From NCBI RefSeq assembly GCF_003610995.1, contig NZ_CP032543.1, forward strand, positions 806,001 to 870,000: DNA of 64,000 bases. Direction: 5' to 3'. Below, piece after piece: positions 60,397-64,000 of this stretch. The number at the start of each line of letters is the position of its first letter. Positions within the stretch are counted from its first letter, which is position 1. The position numbers and the translations under genes are program-made. Below the pieces are notes generated by a model that saw only the letters and a program-made list of their open reading frames with translations, was not told where the DNA came from and made no database searches. The stretch comes from Streptomyces griseus subsp. griseus. Lineage in GTDB: Bacteria > Actinomycetota > Actinomycetes > Streptomycetales > Streptomycetaceae.

Positions 60397-61316
60397 GATG
60401 TGCCCTTCCCTGATTCTGCCGCATCACTGCCGGCGGCCTTCGGCTCTGCTGTTCGGACGATCAGGCTCGGTGCGGCCGGAAGCCGCACCTCCGCCTGATC
60501 GGACAAGGTGGTGCGGATGTCGAAGCTCTCCTTGAGCGCGTTGAGGTACTGGCCGTCGGCGCTGTCCCGGAACGCGGCGGCGAGACTCTTCCCGTCCCCC
60601 ACCGCGAGCACTGTGTAGGGCGGTACGAGCGGCCTGTTGTCGACCAGTATGGCGTCGCCCGCGGCGCGGATCGCCGACAGTGCCGTCAGCCTTTGCCCAT
60701 TGATGGCGATGGCCTCGGCACCGGACTCCCACAAGCCGTTGACGACCCGCTGCATGTCCCGGTCACGCACCCGGCCGGTGTCGGCGAAACTCGACGACTC
60801 ACGGGGCCCGCCGCCGCCCTGATCGGTGTTCTTGGCGTCGTCCACGACGAGCTTCACCCCGGGGCCCTCCACCGGGGTCGCCCCGGACAGCAGGGCCACC
60901 AGCTCCCCCTGGTCCCCGCCGTGCCGCTCCAAGGCCTTGCGCTGCCGCTCGCCGACATCGCTGCGGAGCTTGTCGACGTCCGACTCCAGTGTGTCGGCCG
61001 CCCGGGTCTCGGCGTTGATGCGGTCGATCAGCTCTTCGCGTTCCTTCGCCACGACCGGCGCCGACACCCGCGCCTCGGCGGCGCCGAGGGTGACCACCAG
61101 GGCGGCCACCACGAGACCGGCGGCGAGGCCGAGCTTCGACCTGAGCGTACGGGGCAGCCCCGCGCTCCCGTCGGCCCTGCGGCGGGCGGAGGCCTCCGCG
61201 TAACCCTCGTCGAGGCTGTGGTCCATCACGTTGTTCAGCAGCGACATGGAGGCGTCGGGACGTGCGGGCGGCGAGGGTGTGCTCCGATCGGGGGGCTGCT
61301 GCGACATGCCGCACAT
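60393..61316 (-). CDS. DUF881 family membrane protein (upstream copy)
   Basis: A 307-residue DUF881 protein. A 57-residue N-terminal region includes LLNNVMDHSLDEGYAEASAR. Then come one helix (KLGLAAGLVVAALVVTLGAA), a short coiled coil (RETRAADTLESDVDKLRSDV-like), and the core VVNGLWESGAEAIAINGQRL, TALSAIRAAGDAILVDNRPL. Overlaps the small basic protein gene by 4 bases. A start at 61307 (MSQQPPD) is equally likely; neither has a Shine-Dalgarno, so a leaderless transcript is possible. Confidence 0.9.
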   Translation of the reverse strand: MCGMSQQPPDRSTPSPPARPDASMSLLNNVMDHSLDEGYAEASARRRADGSAGLPRTLRSKLGLAAGLVVAALVVTLGAAEARVSAPVVAKEREELIDRINAETRAADTLESDVDKLRSDVGERQRKALERHGGDQGELVALLSGATPVEGPGVKLVVDDAKNTDQGGGGPRESSSFADTGRVRDRDMQRVVNGLWESGAEAIAINGQRLTALSAIRAAGDAILVDNRPLVPPYTVLAVGDGKSLAAAFRDSADGQYLNALKESFDIRTTLSDQAEVRLPAAPSLIVRTAEPKAAGSDAAESGKGTS

Positions 61317-61362
61317 CGTCGCACGTCACCACGGCTGCCGCCGAATGGCCCCACCGGCAACA

Positions 61363-61405
61363 CCGGTGCACCGCACATCCCTGTCGGGGAGTTGCGGTGC
61401 ACCGG
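61363..61405 (-). terminator. Hairpin after the nucleotidyltransferase gene
   Basis: CCGGTGCACCGCA and TGCGGTGCACCGG form a perfect 13-base stem with a 17-base loop, 12 bases after the stop codon. Confidence 0.7.
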
Positions 61406-61416
61406 CCTTCACCAGG

Positions 61417-63912
61417 TCACTCGCCCGCGCTCTCCACCACGGCGGACCACTCGTCGAGGAGCGCCTGCGCCGAGGCGTCGTCCGGGCCCTCCGCCCACAG
61501 ATGGGTGACGGCCTCCGCCCGGTCGGGCAGCACCATGATCCACCGTCCGTCCGCCTCGACGACCCGGACGCCGTCCGTGGTGTCCACGCTGCGGTTCCCG
61601 GCCGCCTCGACGACGCTGCGCATGACGAGGCCCTTGACCGCCCACGGCGTCGCGAGGTCACGGCGCAGGACGTGGGCCCGCGGGATACGGGCGTCGATCT
61701 GGCTCAGGGTGAGCTGGGTCCGGGCCACGAGCCCGATGAGCCGGACGAAAGCCGCGGTCCCGTCGAAGACGCTGCTGAATTCGGGAACGATGAACCCGCC
61801 GCGCCCGTCTCCTCCGAAGATGGTGGTCTCTTCCCGTCCCACCCGGGTCAGGTCGTCGGGCGAGGTGGTCGTCCACTCCACCTGGGTGCCGTGGTACGCC
61901 GCCACCTGCTCGGCGACGCGCGTGGTCGTCACCGGTAGGGCGACGCGTCCGCTGCGCCGCTCGGCGGCGACGAGGTCCAGCATGACCAGCAGAGCACGGT
62001 CGTCCTCGATGATCCGGCCCAGCTCGTCCACGAGGGAGAGCCGCTCACCGACCGGGTCGAACCGGACGCCGAAGGCTGCCCGTGCCGAGGACACGATCTC
62101 CCCGAGCCGTACGAGGCCGGCCCGACGCGTCTCGGCGGACTCGGTGGGCCGCGACTCGTCGAGTCCCGGGTTGATGGTCAGAGCGTCCACCCCGAGCCGT
62201 CCAAGAAGGCTCGGCAGAACTAGCCCGGCGGACCCGTTGGAGGCATCCACGACCACCTTGAGCCCGGAGTCGGCGATGCCCGCGATGTCCACGTTGCGGA
62301 GCAGGGAGCCGGTGTACGAGTCGAAGACGCTGGACGGGAAGTGCAGGTCCCCGATCTCCCCGGGGAAGGCCCTGCGGTACTCCTGGCGGGCGTAGACCCG
62401 GTCCAGCTTGCGCTGCTGCCCCTGCGAGAGGTCGGCACCCCGCTCGTCGATGAACATGATGTCCACCGAGTCGGGCACCCCAGGTGACGTACGGATCATG
62501 ATGCCGCCGGCACTGCCTCGCGCCGTCTGCTGCCGGGCCACGGGCAGCGGCACGTTCTCCAGGTCGCGTACGTCGATGGCGCTGGCCTGGAGCGCCGAGA
62601 TGACGGCTCGCTTGAGAGCGCGGGCCCCTCGGGAGTGGTCACGGGCGGTCGTGACCGTCGACCCCTTCTTCAGGGTCGTGGCATAGGCGCCGGCCAGCCG
62701 GACCGCCAGTTCAGGGGTGATCTCGACGTTCAGGATTCCGGAGACACCGCGCGCCCCGAAGAGATGCGCCTGCCCACGGGATTCCCAGATCACCGAGGTG
62801 TTGACGAACGCACCGGCCTCGATGGTCTTGAACGGATACACCCGCACATTGCCCTGGATGATCGACTCCTCGCCGACCAGGCATTCGTCACCGATGACAG
62901 CACCGTCCTCGATCCGGGCCGCCCGCATGATGTCGGTGTTCTTGCCGACCACGCAGCCCCGGAGGTTGCTGTGCTGTCCGATGTAGACGTTGTCGTGGAC
63001 CACGGCCTTGTGGAGGAAAGCTCCGGTCTTGACGACGACGTTGGAGCCCACGACGGTGTGCTCACGGATCTCGACGTCCGCCTCGACCTTGGCGTAGTCC
63101 CCGATGTACAGCGGCCCACGGAGGACGGCGTCCGGGTGGACCTCCGCGCCTTCGGCCACCCACACACCGGGCGAGATCTCGAAGCCGTCGAGTTCCACGT
63201 CGACCTTGCGCTCCAGGACGTCCGCCTGGGCCTTCACATAGCTCTCGTGCGTACCGACGTCCTCCCAGTAGCCCTCGGCGATATAGCCGTAGATCGGCTT
63301 GCCTTCCTTCATCAGCTGGGGGAAGACATCACCCGACCAGTCGACGGAGGTGTCGGCCTGGACGTAGTCGAAGACCTCGGGCTCCATCACGTAGATGCCC
63401 GTGTTCACCGTGTCCGAGAAGACCTGGCCCCAGGTCGGCTTCTCCAGGAAGCGTTCGACCTGGCCGTTCTCGTCGACGATGGTGATGCCGAATTCCAGCG
63501 GATTGGGGACCCGGGTCAGACAGACCGTGACGAGTCCGCCCTTCTCCTTGTGGAAGGCGATGAGGTCGGTGAGGTCGAAGTCGGTGAGCGCGTCACCGGA
63601 AATGACGAGGAAGGTGTCGTCCTTCAACGCCTCCTCGGCGTTCTTCACGCTCCCCGCGGTGCCGAGTGGCTTCTCCTCGTTGGCATAGGTGAGCTCCATC
63701 CCGAGCTCCTCGCCGTCCCCGAAATAATTCTTGACGAGGGAGGCCAGGAACTGGACGGTCACTACAGTTTCATTGAGCCCATGCCGCTTGAGAAGCCGCA
63801 GTACATGCTCCATGATCGGCCGATTGGCCACGGGCAGGAGCGGCTTGGGCATGCTCGAGGTCATGGGGCGCAGGCGCGTGCCTTCGCCACCAGCCATCAC
63901 GACGGCCTTCAT
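61417..63912 (-). CDS. Sugar-1-phosphate nucleotidyltransferase with phosphomannomutase-like domain
   Basis: An 831-residue two-domain protein. The nucleotidyltransferase part has [20 protein letters not shown] (pyrophosphorylase signature), then [14 protein letters not shown], followed by left-handed hexapeptide repeats (about residues 250-380). The second part is alpha-D-phosphohexomutase-like; its phosphoserine loop reads [16 protein letters not shown] with a Ser. The metal loop, normally DGDxDR, is [13 protein letters not shown], missing most acidic ligands. The product is probably GDP-mannose or a related nucleotide sugar for glycosylation. Only the first domain is expected to be active. 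Its role in streptomycete glycosylation has been suggested for the S. coelicolor relative. Confidence 0.88.
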   Translation of the reverse strand: MKAVVMAGGEGTRLRPMTSSMPKPLLPVANRPIMEHVLRLLKRHGLNETVVTVQFLASLVKNYFGDGEELGMELTYANEEKPLGTAGSVKNAEEALKDDTFLVISGDALTDFDLTDLIAFHKEKGGLVTVCLTRVPNPLEFGITIVDENGQVERFLEKPTWGQVFSDTVNTGIYVMEPEVFDYVQADTSVDWSGDVFPQLMKEGKPIYGYIAEGYWEDVGTHESYVKAQADVLERKVDVELDGFEISPGVWVAEGAEVHPDAVLRGPLYIGDYAKVEADVEIREHTVVGSNVVVKTGAFLHKAVVHDNVYIGQHSNLRGCVVGKNTDIMRAARIEDGAVIGDECLVGEESIIQGNVRVYPFKTIEAGAFVNTSVIWESRGQAHLFGARGVSGILNVEITPELAVRLAGAYATTLKKGSTVTTARDHSRGARALKRAVISALQASAIDVRDLENVPLPVARQQTARGSAGGIMIRTSPGVPDSVDIMFIDERGADLSQGQQRKLDRVYARQEYRRAFPGEIGDLHFPSSVFDSYTGSLLRNVDIAGIADSGLKVVVDASNGSAGLVLPSLLGRLGVDALTINPGLDESRPTESAETRRAGLVRLGEIVSSARAAFGVRFDPVGERLSLVDELGRIIEDDRALLVMLDLVAAERRSGRVALPVTTTRVAEQVAAYHGTQVEWTTTSPDDLTRVGREETTIFGGDGRGGFIVPEFSSVFDGTAAFVRLIGLVARTQLTLSQIDARIPRAHVLRRDLATPWAVKGLVMRSVVEAAGNRSVDTTDGVRVVEADGRWIMVLPDRAEAVTHLWAEGPDDASAQALLDEWSAVVESAGE

Positions 63913-64000
63913 GTCGGAAACGTCCTCCTAGAAGAGACGACGGTCAGCCGAGTTCGCCCGTCGGGGCGTCACATTCAAGACATCACACCGCGGGCCGGCC
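63913..64000 (-). promoter_or_regulatory. Upstream region of the nucleotidyltransferase gene
   Basis: The 88 bases upstream of the start contain AGGAGG (from 63925 on the minus strand, 7 bases before ATG) and presumably the promoter. The window ends before any upstream gene. Confidence 0.5.

Noticed and set aside
1-64000. tRNA or rRNA genes
   Set aside because: No cloverleaf-like segment with conserved T-loop, and no rRNA-like sequence, was recognised on either strand.

Overview
The window is chromosomal DNA of a high-GC actinomycete, almost certainly a Streptomyces. The evidence is strong G/C third-position bias, frequent GTG starts with GGAGG-type ribosome binding sites, snapalysin, a DUF5999 protein, a tandem glycine riboswitch before gcvP, and an actinobacterial block of FHA/GarA, two MerR regulators, DUF151 nuclease, small basic protein and DUF881 genes. 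No tRNA, rRNA or CRISPR array was seen.

Region by region. 1-2.9 kb: end of a cysteine-synthase-like PLP enzyme, a frameshifted ATP-grasp ligase and an MFS exporter, which look like a small amino-acid or peptide biosynthesis and export operon. 2.9-5.6 kb: ECF sigma factor, a membrane protein and a ferric-reductase-like cytochrome, with a CRP-like palindrome between the last two. 5.8-15.9 kb: ordinary chromosomal genes, namely a SnoaL-fold protein, apolipoprotein N-acyltransferase, a Gfo/Idh/MocA oxidoreductase, a lipoprotein, uracil-DNA glycosylase, a peptide-binding lipoprotein, two SDR enzymes, and a HipA-like kinase overlapping a DUF3037 gene.

16-31.5 kb is a decayed accessory island. It opens with an internally deleted tyrosine-recombinase relic interrupted by a transposase relic. 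It also holds an IS5-like element with visible inverted ends, an IS701-type fragment, an alcohol dehydrogenase stopped by a Trp-to-TGA change, a frameshifted methyltransferase, DinB and epoxide-hydrolase relics, an acyl-carrier-protein-like fragment and long non-coding stretches. Among these are intact regulator/target pairs: HxlR with an alpha/beta hydrolase, TetR with an EamA exporter, AraC with the dehydrogenase, and XRE-cupin with the methyltransferase.

32-50 kb: snapalysin, a Rieske lipoprotein, an isochorismatase-fold protein lacking the usual catalytic residues, two flavin-reductase-fold proteins, LysR, a MocR-type regulator, three EamA exporters, Clp-N, SRPBCC, PadR, PhzF, a CPBP membrane protein, a fused substrate-binding/VWA protein and a GCS2-family ligase. 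Several genes here have short tandem copies of their own 3' ends running past the stop codon.

51-64 kb is the conserved core block, read mostly on the minus strand: gcvP with its tandem glycine riboswitch, a PRC-barrel protein, DNA polymerase IV (frameshifted), MerR, DUF151 nuclease, an FtsR-like MerR, FHA/GarA, DUF881, small basic protein, DUF881, and a two-domain sugar-1-phosphate nucleotidyltransferase with a degenerate mutase domain. Two frameshifts in otherwise intact genes (ATP-grasp, polymerase IV) fall in short G/C runs, so sequence error must be excluded before calling these genes dead.
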